From Proteobacteria bacterium UBA5122 (GTDB taxonomy: Bacteria; Pseudomonadota; Gammaproteobacteria; Tenderiales; Tenderiaceae), in the NCBI GenBank assembly GCA_002415485.1, contig DHYU01000011.1:65996-78952 (forward strand): 12,957 nucleotides of DNA. Reading direction: 5' to 3'. Positions 7,334 through 12,957 of this stretch are shown here, piece by piece. A program made the position numbers and the translations under genes. The stretch's first letter is position 1. Each line of letters starts with the position of its first letter. The notes beneath the pieces were generated by a model, which was given only the letters and a program-made list of their open reading frames with translations, was not told the origin of the DNA and did no database searches.

Positions 7334-8344
7334 TTATTGTCTTTCAGCGCAGGTGGGGGTTAGGTCTTTAAATGCAAATATGTCGGTTCGTGGGCTCAGC
7401 CATTCCGGCATGATAGGTTTTCCTTGATGCCAGGCCAGTAAGGCCGAGGGTATGTCTGCACCGCAAACTTGATGAAATGGATAGTCTCCAGTAAACCTTG
7501 GATTGATGTCGATAATGTATAACTTGCCATTATGAAGAATAGTGTCAACTCCCCATATGCCGATGTGTTTTGTTAGGGCGCTCATCTTGGTGGCGAGATC
7601 GTTTGCGATGCTTCGTGGTCGGGTTGTGACGCTATCAGTTTCACCGCTGCGCATGGCGTGAACTTCACAGACAAAGTGGGCAGCGTAGTTTCCGTTAAGG
7701 TCGTTAACTATATCTACACAATATTCTGGCCCATTCATGTGTTCCTGAATTAAAACGCTTTCATGCTGTGGTATATGGTTGAATAGCCTGGATACGGCGT
7801 TTTGTGTGGCTAGGGCGTGAAAGTGTGTCAGTTCTTCAATTGAGTGGCATGTGTGAAGTCCCGTGGAACCAAAGCCCAAGCGATCTTTGATTATGACAGG
7901 GAGGCTGATTTCGCCACTCTGAATGGCGTTGATAGCCCTCTGAAGACAGACTTCTGTCCAAGGCGAGTCGATGCCGTTTGAAGATAGTTTCTGGCTGCAC
8001 AAATATTTGTCCAAGCATATCGTAGCCCAATCTAATGTTGGAATAACCGGGAGCGCACCAGTGCTTGTTAGTTGTTCATGAGCTTTTGCAAGAGCAAACG
8101 TATCAATATCATGAAGAGAGAATATAAGGCTTACATTATGGTCTTTGCATATTTTTTTAATGAAAGGAATGTAGTCGTCAGATAGTGAATGCGGTGTCTT
8201 GATCGCCACATCTCCTACGAACATCGCAGGCGCATCGTCGTACATGTTTGCGACAATAACCTTTCCTTGCCCTTTAAGAGCGTTTTTAAAATAGTTAACC
8301 AAATAGGTTCGGCGGCCTGCGCTAGTGAGTAATATGTTATTCAT
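7334..8344 (-). CDS. ATP-grasp carboxylate-amine ligase (CarB/PylC-like)
   Basis: A 336-residue ATP-grasp enzyme. The family activates a carboxylate as an acyl phosphate with ATP and joins it to an amine or similar nucleophile. The N-terminal Rossmann-like part starts NILLTSAGRRTYLVNYF (3-19), as in CarB-like ligases. The ATP-grasp core shows LPVIIKDRLGFGSTG (148-162; Lys153 and the glycine-rich loop contact ATP), VLIQEHMNGPEYCVDI (197-212; Glu201, Glu207) and LYIIDINPRFTGDYP (275-289), where Asp279, Asn281 and Arg283 match the metal- and phosphate-binding residues. It appears intact. It sits between the GNAT gene (12-base gap) and the first glycosyltransferase (13-base gap), close to the sugar aminotransferase. 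The inference is that it attaches an amino acid or other carboxylate to an amino-sugar nucleotide or finished glycan. Substrates are not shown by sequence, and a small-molecule ligase unrelated to the glycan cannot be excluded. Confidence 0.85.
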   Translation of the reverse strand: MNNILLTSAGRRTYLVNYFKNALKGQGKVIVANMYDDAPAMFVGDVAIKTPHSLSDDYIPFIKKICKDHNVSLIFSLHDIDTFALAKAHEQLTSTGALPVIPTLDWATICLDKYLCSQKLSSNGIDSPWTEVCLQRAINAIQSGEISLPVIIKDRLGFGSTGLHTCHSIEELTHFHALATQNAVSRLFNHIPQHESVLIQEHMNGPEYCVDIVNDLNGNYAAHFVCEVHAMRSGETDSVTTRPRSIANDLATKMSALTKHIGIWGVDTILHNGKLYIIDINPRFTGDYPFHQVCGADIPSALLAWHQGKPIMPEWLSPRTDIFAFKDLTPTCAERQ

Positions 8345-8356
8345 AAGTAGGTGTGG

Positions 8357-8845
8357 CTAAGTGTGTGGCTGTGTTGAGGTTGGGATGTGTTTTTGAAGTT
8401 TGATGCTAAATCCTTCTTCGTTTAATACTGTATATCCGAGCCTTGTGTACAGATGGATGGCAGCCTGATTGTCTTTCCATGTGTCTACTTTGGAAATTAA
8501 ATATTTTTTCGAGGCTATAAAGGCTAGGTACTTTTCCATTAAGGCTTTAGCAATTCCTTGGCCACGACTGTTTGGGAGTACTCCAAGGATGGAAATAAAT
8601 GAGGTTGTATTTTTTTCGTCATTGCAATAGAAGCCTAATGCTCCGCATATTGTGTCTGACGATATACACACCAGGACCTCTCCCTGGGAGGTTAATTTTT
8701 CAGAATATGCATGTATTGATCCGCTGGAAGATTTCAACTTTACTCGTTCTGAAAGAGGGGGGGAAAAGTCGTTGTCTATAGCATAAAGAAAATCGGCAAG
8801 GTCCTTGCTGGAAAGATTTGTGTCGCTTAGCTGGTGGATTTGCAT
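8357..8845 (-). CDS. GNAT-family N-acetyltransferase
   Basis: A 162-residue GNAT acyltransferase, which moves an acyl group from acyl-CoA to an amine. Motif A is ISILGVLPNSRGQGIAKALM (84-103), with the R/Q-x-x-G-x-G/A pyrophosphate loop (RGQGIA). Motif B is NQAAIHLYTRLGY (126-138), whose Tyr133 is the usual general acid. I start at the ATG at 8843-8845 (MQIHQLSD, a normal GNAT beginning). A TTG at 8864-8866 would add seven residues and lie one base after the aminotransferase stop; neither start has a good Shine-Dalgarno. Lying right after the aminotransferase, it plausibly N-acylates the 4-amino sugar, as the GNAT WecD does after WecE in enterobacterial common antigen. GC here is the lowest seen in the window (about 41% over 8461-8700). 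A seven-base C tract in its coding strand (8757-8763) falls in the Ser-Pro-Pro codons. Confidence 0.86.
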   Translation of the reverse strand: MQIHQLSDTNLSSKDLADFLYAIDNDFSPPLSERVKLKSSSGSIHAYSEKLTSQGEVLVCISSDTICGALGFYCNDEKNTTSFISILGVLPNSRGQGIAKALMEKYLAFIASKKYLISKVDTWKDNQAAIHLYTRLGYTVLNEEGFSIKLQKHIPTSTQPHT

Positions 8846-8867
8846 GATATAGGCGTAGTTTGTCAAT

Positions 8868-9953
8868 TTAAGATTTGTATTGAAAGTAACGCTTAAGGTA
8901 TCTACATATCATGTCTATCTCGGCCTCACTTATGCCGTGATAAATAGGTAGGCATAGGATGCGTTCGGAGATGCTTTGTGAAACCTTGCAATGGGTGTCC
9001 GGTATGTATTCGAGTTTGTTTAAAGAAGGATAGAAATATCTGCGGGTGTAAACTCCCTGTTTCTCAAGTTCTTTAGCTGCGGCAACGCAGGTTTCTTCGG
9101 AGTTAAATACAATAGGGTAGTAGGCGTGGTTTTGTGTGCTATGCGATGTTGGCTTCTGTTGGGTTAACGGAAGATTGGCGAGTCGTAAATTATATAGTTC
9201 ATGCGACTGGGCTCGATCTTCAAGAATGTCATCTGCGTATTTTAGGTTGCAAAGCCCCATTGCGGCGTGAAACTCTGAGTTTTTGCCATTAATACCTATG
9301 CCTTCGAAATTGTATGGGCCTGCGTGACCGAAGTTGCGCATCCGAGCCATTTTTTTGAGTATGTCTGGCGAATTGGTAACAACTCCGCCACCTTCTGTGC
9401 TGTGATACAGCTTAGTTGCATGAAAACTGATACAGCTTACGTCGCCATAGGCGAGTACCGATTTTCCTTTGTATTCGGTGCCAAAACAGTGAGCGGCATC
9501 ATAGATGACTTTTAGCTTGTGTTTTTTGGCGATGGCATCAATGGCGTCGATGTCGCATGGGTTACCAAATACATGGGTGGCCAATATGGCGCTGGTGTTC
9601 GGGGTGATGGCCTGTTCGATCAACTTTGGGTCGATGTTGAACGTGTCTTTGTCGATGTCGACGAATACGGGGGTGCAGTGTTCCCAGAGTATTGCTGTGG
9701 TGGTAGCGACAAACGAGAACGGGGTGGTGATGATTTCACCCTTTAGGTCCAGTGCACGAATGGCGAGTTGTAGTGCGATGGTGCCATTGTTGACGAATAG
9801 AAGGTGGTCAAGTTGCAGGTAACGCTTGAGTTGTAGTTCAAGTTCGTTGACCAGCGGGCCATTGTTGGTTAGCCAGTTGCGTTTCCAGATTTCATCCACG
9901 TAGGCCAAGTATTCTTCTTTAGGTGGAAGGAATGGGCTGGTGACGTTGATCAT
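8868..9953 (-). CDS. DegT/DnrJ/EryC1/StrS sugar aminotransferase, VioA/WecE-like
   Basis: A 361-residue PLP-dependent aminotransferase acting on nucleotide-linked keto sugars. NNGTIALQLAIRAL (55-68) binds the cofactor phosphate, VIYDAAHCFG (149-158) holds the Asp (152) pairing with the pyridine nitrogen, and SFHATKLYHSTEGGGVV (176-192) contains the Schiff-base Lys181, so the enzyme looks active. The wording ATHVFGNPCDIDAI (125-138) and LTNNGPLVNELE (28-39) recalls VioA-type enzymes, which make dTDP-4-amino-4,6-dideoxy-D-glucose from the RmlB product; this is recognition from memory, not a search. The neighbouring rmlB supports a 4-keto-6-deoxy substrate, and no 3,4-ketoisomerase is visible, which argues against a 3-amino product. 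The ATG at 9951-9953 overlaps the wzt stop as ATGA (9950-9953). An in-frame GTG at 9975-9977 would add eight residues and is less likely. WecE- or PseC-type activity remains possible. Confidence 0.9.
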   Translation of the reverse strand: MINVTSPFLPPKEEYLAYVDEIWKRNWLTNNGPLVNELELQLKRYLQLDHLLFVNNGTIALQLAIRALDLKGEIITTPFSFVATTTAILWEHCTPVFVDIDKDTFNIDPKLIEQAITPNTSAILATHVFGNPCDIDAIDAIAKKHKLKVIYDAAHCFGTEYKGKSVLAYGDVSCISFHATKLYHSTEGGGVVTNSPDILKKMARMRNFGHAGPYNFEGIGINGKNSEFHAAMGLCNLKYADDILEDRAQSHELYNLRLANLPLTQQKPTSHSTQNHAYYPIVFNSEETCVAAAKELEKQGVYTRRYFYPSLNKLEYIPDTHCKVSQSISERILCLPIYHGISEAEIDMICRYLKRYFQYKS

Positions 9954-11215
9954 GATTGACCCCGAGAGTTGTTCCACTCAATTCGACCATAGACGATGGG
10001 GCGCTCCAGTTTCTCGGGCGCTAAATAACCACCAAGACTCATGAGATCTTCAGGAGGGACGGTTGTGACAGCTTCTTTTGTTCTTGAGTAGCCGATGACA
10101 GTTCCCCCAATTTCGTCAAGCACTATCACGTCGATATCAAATGAATTGGGCGTGAGGGGGATGGCTTCAATAGAGCATCTCAAGATTCCCTGACCATTGA
10201 GCGTTCCGATATCGACGCCAAGGCGATGTGTGTTGACTTGATATATCGCGGTAGGGCCACGCAAGATTTTCAGCGTGATCGCTGGGTTATGTATGGGCTC
10301 GGCAGTAATGTATTCGATTTCAATATTAAAGGCTGCATTGGTTGCCAGTGTGGACGTGTAGTTGCCGTTGTCATCGATTAACCTGACTTTTCTGACAATG
10401 ACTTTTGCATTGCTGTTGTCATTGGCGGAAGGAATTTCTCTAGGTCCACCGTTTAGAGCAATATATTTTTCGGTGATCTCCAGTGGATTGCCGTCGGCGA
10501 CCAGATTGCCTTTGTTGATGAGAATGGCGCGGCTGCAGGTTTCCTGGATTTGGTTCATTGCATGCGAAACTAGGACAAACGTGCGGCCTGATTTGATGAT
10601 CTCATGAATTTTGTTGAAGCATTTTTTCTGAAACCCCATGTCGCCTACGGCCAAGGCCTCGTCGACGAGCATGACTTCTGGTTCGTTATGGATGGCGACG
10701 GAGAACCCCAGTCGTACATACATGCCGGAGGAATAGTGTTTGACAGGGGTGTCAATGAATTTCTCTAGTTCTGAGAAGTCGACAATGGAGTCAAATTTAC
10801 GGTCGATCTCTTTTTTGCTCATCCCCAGGATGGAGCCATTCATATATACATTTTCACGCCCTGTCAGGTCAGGGTGGAAACCTGCGCCGACTTCCAGTAA
10901 CGCACCTAATCTGCCATTTAATTCATAGCGGCCTGAGGTGGGTTTGGTGACGCCAGAGAGTATTTTCAGGCTGGTGCTTTTGCCTGAGCCATTGGGGCCG
11001 ATGATGCCGACGGCCTCTCCAGGCTGTATTTCAAATGACACGTCTTTCAGTGCCCAAAAGGTTTTGTCAGTAAGCGCTTTTTGGGATTGGGCTGATTTAC
11101 CCATCGGCAAGTAGCGTCGCGCGGTGTTGATGAGGGCCTCTTTGAGCGTGTCGCTGCGGGCGCTCAGTTCGTAGCGCTTGCATACTTTATCGAACACAAT
11201 GGTGGGTTTGGTCAT
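9950..11215 (-). CDS. wzt: O-antigen ABC exporter ATP-binding protein Wzt with C-terminal glycan-binding domain
   Basis: A 421-residue ATPase that energises export of finished, lipid-linked polysaccharide through Wzm across the inner membrane. The ABC domain (about 4-255) has Walker A GPNGSGKST (73-81), the EVGAGFHPDLTGREN segment (108-122) typical of polysaccharide exporters, signature YSSGMYVRLG (161-170), Walker B VMLVDEAL (181-188) and switch His218. About 165 extra residues follow. From about 270 to 405 they look like the beta-sandwich Wzt_C domain (VIVRKVRLIDDNG, ATNAAFNIEIEY, GILRCSIEAIPLTPNSFDI), which in E. coli O8/O9a reads the terminal modification of the chain. Transporters without end recognition are about 240-260 residues and lack it. 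The ATG at 11213-11215 has GGAAAG 9 bases upstream. It lies 30 bases after wzm and overlaps the aminotransferase start by 4 bases. Confidence 0.95.
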   Translation of the reverse strand: MTKPTIVFDKVCKRYELSARSDTLKEALINTARRYLPMGKSAQSQKALTDKTFWALKDVSFEIQPGEAVGIIGPNGSGKSTSLKILSGVTKPTSGRYELNGRLGALLEVGAGFHPDLTGRENVYMNGSILGMSKKEIDRKFDSIVDFSELEKFIDTPVKHYSSGMYVRLGFSVAIHNEPEVMLVDEALAVGDMGFQKKCFNKIHEIIKSGRTFVLVSHAMNQIQETCSRAILINKGNLVADGNPLEITEKYIALNGGPREIPSANDNSNAKVIVRKVRLIDDNGNYTSTLATNAAFNIEIEYITAEPIHNPAITLKILRGPTAIYQVNTHRLGVDIGTLNGQGILRCSIEAIPLTPNSFDIDVIVLDEIGGTVIGYSRTKEAVTTVPPEDLMSLGGYLAPEKLERPIVYGRIEWNNSRGQS

Positions 11216-11245
11216 GCGCGTGGTCTTTCCTGATTTTGCGTGAGC

Positions 11246-12025
11246 TTAGATGTCGGCCAGTCGCAGTTCTACTTTTTTAAAGTAACGATACCCGAAATAC
11301 AGCATCGGCAAGGTGAGCGCCAAGGCATAGCCCAGGTGCCAATAGTTCGGTGCCTGGTGGTTGAGTATTACATCCCGGTACGCATTTAGAATGCCCGCAA
11401 GCGGGTTTAGAAAGTATAGATCGTGCAGATGCTCTGGGATGAGCGTTATTGGGTACATGATAGGGGATAAGAACATCAGCATTTGGATCAAACGCGGCAA
11501 CAAGTGACCGATGTCCCGGTACAACATATTGAGCGGCGCCAGCCATAGCATGATGGCAACGGCCATGAGGAGTTGGATGCCAAAAATGGGTAGTGCCAAC
11601 AACCAGTGTCCGGTGGGGGTGACGCCGTAGTACAGCAGGATTGCGATGTACAAACAGGCGATGATGGCAAAGTCGAATAAGGCAGCGCTCAATGAGGCTA
11701 TGATCAGACACTCTCTCGGAAAGTAGATCTTTTTGATGAGGCCGGCCTGGTTTAGTAGTGCGCTGGACCCACGGTTTACGCAGCCCGCAAAAAACAGCCA
11801 GGGCAACAGGGCGGTAAATAGAAACAATGGGTACGGAATGTCGCCGGTCGGGACGCGGGCGAATACCGAAAACACCGCAGTCATGACTGCAAGAAACATC
11901 ATGGGTTCGAGCACAGCCCACAGAATGCCTAGTTTGGCTTCTTTATATTTGGTTTTGATCTCGCGCGCGGTGAAATTGGCGATGAGCTCGCGGTGGTCGA
12001 TGAGCGTTTTTAGCGTGGTTATCAT
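11246..12025 (-). CDS. wzm: O-antigen ABC exporter permease Wzm
   Basis: An inner-membrane permease of the ABC-2 type, 259 residues from the ATG at 12023-12025, the usual size. The start LIDHRELIANFTAREIKTKYK (8-28) and LGILWAVLEPM (32-42) are typical of Wzm/TagG permeases. Hydrophobic spans fall near 33-56, 65-83, 108-134, 143-166, 176-197 and 230-249, giving about six membrane helices. PLNMLYRDIGHLLP (164-177), FLNPLAGILNAYRDVIL (205-221) and the end FKKVELRLADI (249-259) are conserved family features. A TTG at 12050-12052 would add nine residues (NISQHNRS) and is possible, since neither start has a strong Shine-Dalgarno. It is the first gene of the leftward operon and is followed by wzt. 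The pair implies ABC-transporter-dependent polysaccharide export; no Wzx or Wzy is visible in the window. Confidence 0.93.
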   Translation of the reverse strand: MITTLKTLIDHRELIANFTAREIKTKYKEAKLGILWAVLEPMMFLAVMTAVFSVFARVPTGDIPYPLFLFTALLPWLFFAGCVNRGSSALLNQAGLIKKIYFPRECLIIASLSAALFDFAIIACLYIAILLYYGVTPTGHWLLALPIFGIQLLMAVAIMLWLAPLNMLYRDIGHLLPRLIQMLMFLSPIMYPITLIPEHLHDLYFLNPLAGILNAYRDVILNHQAPNYWHLGYALALTLPMLYFGYRYFKKVELRLADI

Positions 12026-12272
12026 GCTGCGATTATGCTGTGAGATGTTCAACCTAACTGACTGAGTTCAGGCAGTTTTAGGTCGAGCGATCAATCCCTT
12101 GCGAGCTTCCTTCTGTGTGACGGATATTGTAGGTAACGGCTGTTTTGTCGACGACCTGAATAACCCGGCTTTCAATGCGGGGTATGGTAACCGAGGGGGG
12201 GAGGGATGTCCAAGTGTCATGTGTGTGTGGGAGGAGGGAAGCATAAGCTTGAGGATGCTGCTTAAGGATCTC

Positions 12273-12303
12273 TTGGCGAGATGACATAAAAGCATTGTAG
12301 AAT
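12273..12303 (+). promoter_or_regulatory. Candidate sigma-70 promoter for rmlB
   Basis: TTGGCG at 12273-12278 and TAGAAT at 12298-12303 resemble -35 and -10 boxes but are 19 bases apart, longer than the ideal 17. Transcription would start near 12310, about 30 bases before the rmlB ATG, a sensible leader length. The resemblance is by eye only. Confidence 0.3.
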
Positions 12304-12324
12304 GCCCGGTTTATGAGTTTAGCC

Positions 12325-12330
12325 GGAGAG
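12325..12330 (+). promoter_or_regulatory. Ribosome binding site of rmlB
   Basis: GGAGAG lies 9 bases before the ATG at 12340. It decides the start: another in-frame ATG at 12313 would add nine residues ahead of the NAD-binding motif and would place this site inside the coding region. Confidence 0.7.
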
Positions 12331-12339
12331 ACCTCAGCG

Positions 12340-12957
12340 ATGAGTGAGCAAGTGATTTTTGTAACGGGCGGTGCAGGCTTTATTGGTTCGGCCGTTGTAC
12401 GCCAGTTGATTGCCGAGACGGACGCCACGGTGGTCAATATCGATAAGCTGACCTACGCGGGTAATCTGGCGACCTTGGGCGATGCCCTGGACAGCCCTCG
12501 CCACCATTTCGAGCAGGTGGATATCTGCGATGCGCTTGCGATTGCCGGGCTCTTTCAAAAGTACAAACCCAGTTCAATCATGCACTTGGCGGCTGAGTCG
12601 CATGTCGATCGCTCGATCGATGGCCCAGCGGATTTTATTCAATCCAATATCGTTGGGACTTATACCTTACTGGAAGCTGCCCGTGCCTATTGGAGTGGGC
12701 TGGAGGGCGACAAACGCGCCGGTTTCCGTTTTCACCACATCTCGACCGACGAGGTGTTCGGTTCGCTGGGCGCTGAGGGTTTCTTTACTGAGGAGTCTCA
12801 GTACCAGCCCAATTCGCCGTATTCGGCCAGCAAGGCCTCGTCTGATCATCTGGTGCGCGCCTGGCACCACACCTATGGTCTGCCGACGGTGATGACCAAT
12901 TGCTCCAATAACTATGGTCCTTACCAGTTCCCTGAGAAGCTGATCCCGCTGATGATC
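12340..12957 (+). CDS. rmlB: dTDP-glucose 4,6-dehydratase RmlB (3' end cut by window edge)
   Basis: 206 codons are open from the ATG at 12340 to the right edge; the full enzyme is normally about 350 residues, so roughly the last 40% is missing. It converts dTDP-glucose to dTDP-4-keto-6-deoxy-D-glucose with tightly bound NAD. IFVTGGAGFIGSAVV (6-20) is the NAD-binding glycine motif, MHLAAESHVDRSI (81-93) is characteristic of RmlB, HISTDEVFGSLG (133-144) holds the catalytic Thr136-Asp137-Glu138, and YSASK (161-165) gives the Tyr-x-x-x-Lys pair. NNYGPYQFPEKLIPL (190-204) is also typical. The gene diverges from the polysaccharide operon; rmlA, rmlC and rmlD may follow outside the window. Its product is the expected substrate for the DegT-family aminotransferase at 8868-9953 and for dTDP-rhamnose synthesis. 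GC is about 57% over 12721-12840, above that of the middle of the cluster. Confidence 0.96.
   Translation, partial: MSEQVIFVTGGAGFIGSAVVRQLIAETDATVVNIDKLTYAGNLATLGDALDSPRHHFEQVDICDALAIAGLFQKYKPSSIMHLAAESHVDRSIDGPADFIQSNIVGTYTLLEAARAYWSGLEGDKRAGFRFHHISTDEVFGSLGAEGFFTEESQYQPNSPYSASKASSDHLVRAWHHTYGLPTVMTNCSNNYGPYQFPEKLIPLMI

Larger units (their letters stand above)
12053..12339. promoter_or_regulatory. Divergent intergenic control region between wzm and rmlB
   Basis: About 290-310 bases between two divergently read genes, the only sizeable gap without a gene. It must hold the start signals of the leftward operon unless transcription enters from elsewhere. On the minus strand I see only a possible -10 (TACAAT, complement of 12126-12131) without a convincing -35 partner, so the wzm promoter is not located. 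A run of seven Gs lies at 12195-12201, followed by A and three more Gs. I saw no ops/JUMPstart element (GGCGGTAG) on either strand. Short open frames here lack ribosome sites and recognisable content. Confidence 0.5.

Noticed and set aside
9954..9977. GTG start eight codons upstream in the aminotransferase gene
   Set aside because: The ATG at 9953 gives a standard family N-terminus and an ATGA overlap with wzt.
11277..11921. 214-residue minus-strand frame overlapping wzm
   Set aside because: It is a shifted frame of wzm, whose own frame has membrane helices and family motifs.
12099..12284. 61-residue plus-strand frame before rmlB
   Set aside because: TTG start without a ribosome site and no recognisable content.
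12068..12295. 75-residue minus-strand frame in the intergenic gap
   Set aside because: No Shine-Dalgarno, composition rich in Pro/Ser/His without motif, and it overlaps the likely rmlB promoter.
12078..12437. 119-residue minus-strand frame running from inside rmlB into the gap
   Set aside because: Its first third is antisense to well-conserved rmlB sequence, it crosses the rmlB ribosome site, and it shows no domain or ribosome site of its own.
1..12957. Mobile element, CRISPR array, tRNA or attachment site
   Set aside because: No transposase, integrase, regularly spaced repeats, cloverleaf or terminal inverted repeats were seen on reading both strands; horizontal transfer is suggested by composition only.

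Overview
The window looks like the core of a surface-polysaccharide (probably LPS O-antigen) locus from a Gram-negative proteobacterium. A gammaproteobacterium is my best guess, but no gene here fixes the taxon. The Gram-negative reading rests on a Wzm/Wzt ABC exporter whose ATPase has the long C-terminal extension seen in O-antigen exporters, a lipoprotein-type signal peptide with a clean lipobox, and an RmlB gene beside the cluster. No tRNA, rRNA, insertion sequence, CRISPR array or integrase was seen.

Layout. Twelve genes lie head to tail on the minus strand from about 12025 down to the left edge. One gene, rmlB, runs rightward from 12340 and off the right edge. In minus-strand transcription order they are: wzm (ABC permease), wzt (ABC ATPase with C-terminal sugar-binding domain), a VioA/WecE-like sugar aminotransferase, a GNAT acyltransferase, an ATP-grasp ligase, four family 2 glycosyltransferases, two family 4-type glycosyltransferases, and a VCBS/FG-GAP-repeat lipoprotein cut by the left edge. 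Gaps are 1 to 30 bases or 4-base ATGA overlaps (up to about 22 bases at the GNAT start), so this reads as one operon. The roughly 300 bases between wzm and rmlB form the divergent control region. The first (lipoprotein) and last (rmlB) genes run off the window; both are clear when translated from their visible starts.

How the genes fit together. RmlB makes dTDP-4-keto-6-deoxy-glucose. The DegT-family aminotransferase probably converts it, or a close relative, to a dTDP-4-amino-4,6-dideoxyhexose (Qui4N or Fuc4N type). The GNAT and ATP-grasp enzymes next to it could then acylate or aminoacylate the amino group. Up to six glycosyltransferases build the chain on a lipid carrier in the cytoplasm, and Wzm/Wzt export it. 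The Wzt C-terminal domain suggests that a specific chain end is recognised before export. The decorated amino sugar is a candidate for that end, but this is inference.

Base composition is mosaic. Hand counts give about 62% GC in the left lipoprotein gene (121-240), about 41% in the GNAT gene (8461-8700) and about 57% in rmlB (12721-12840), as expected for an imported, serotype-determining middle section.
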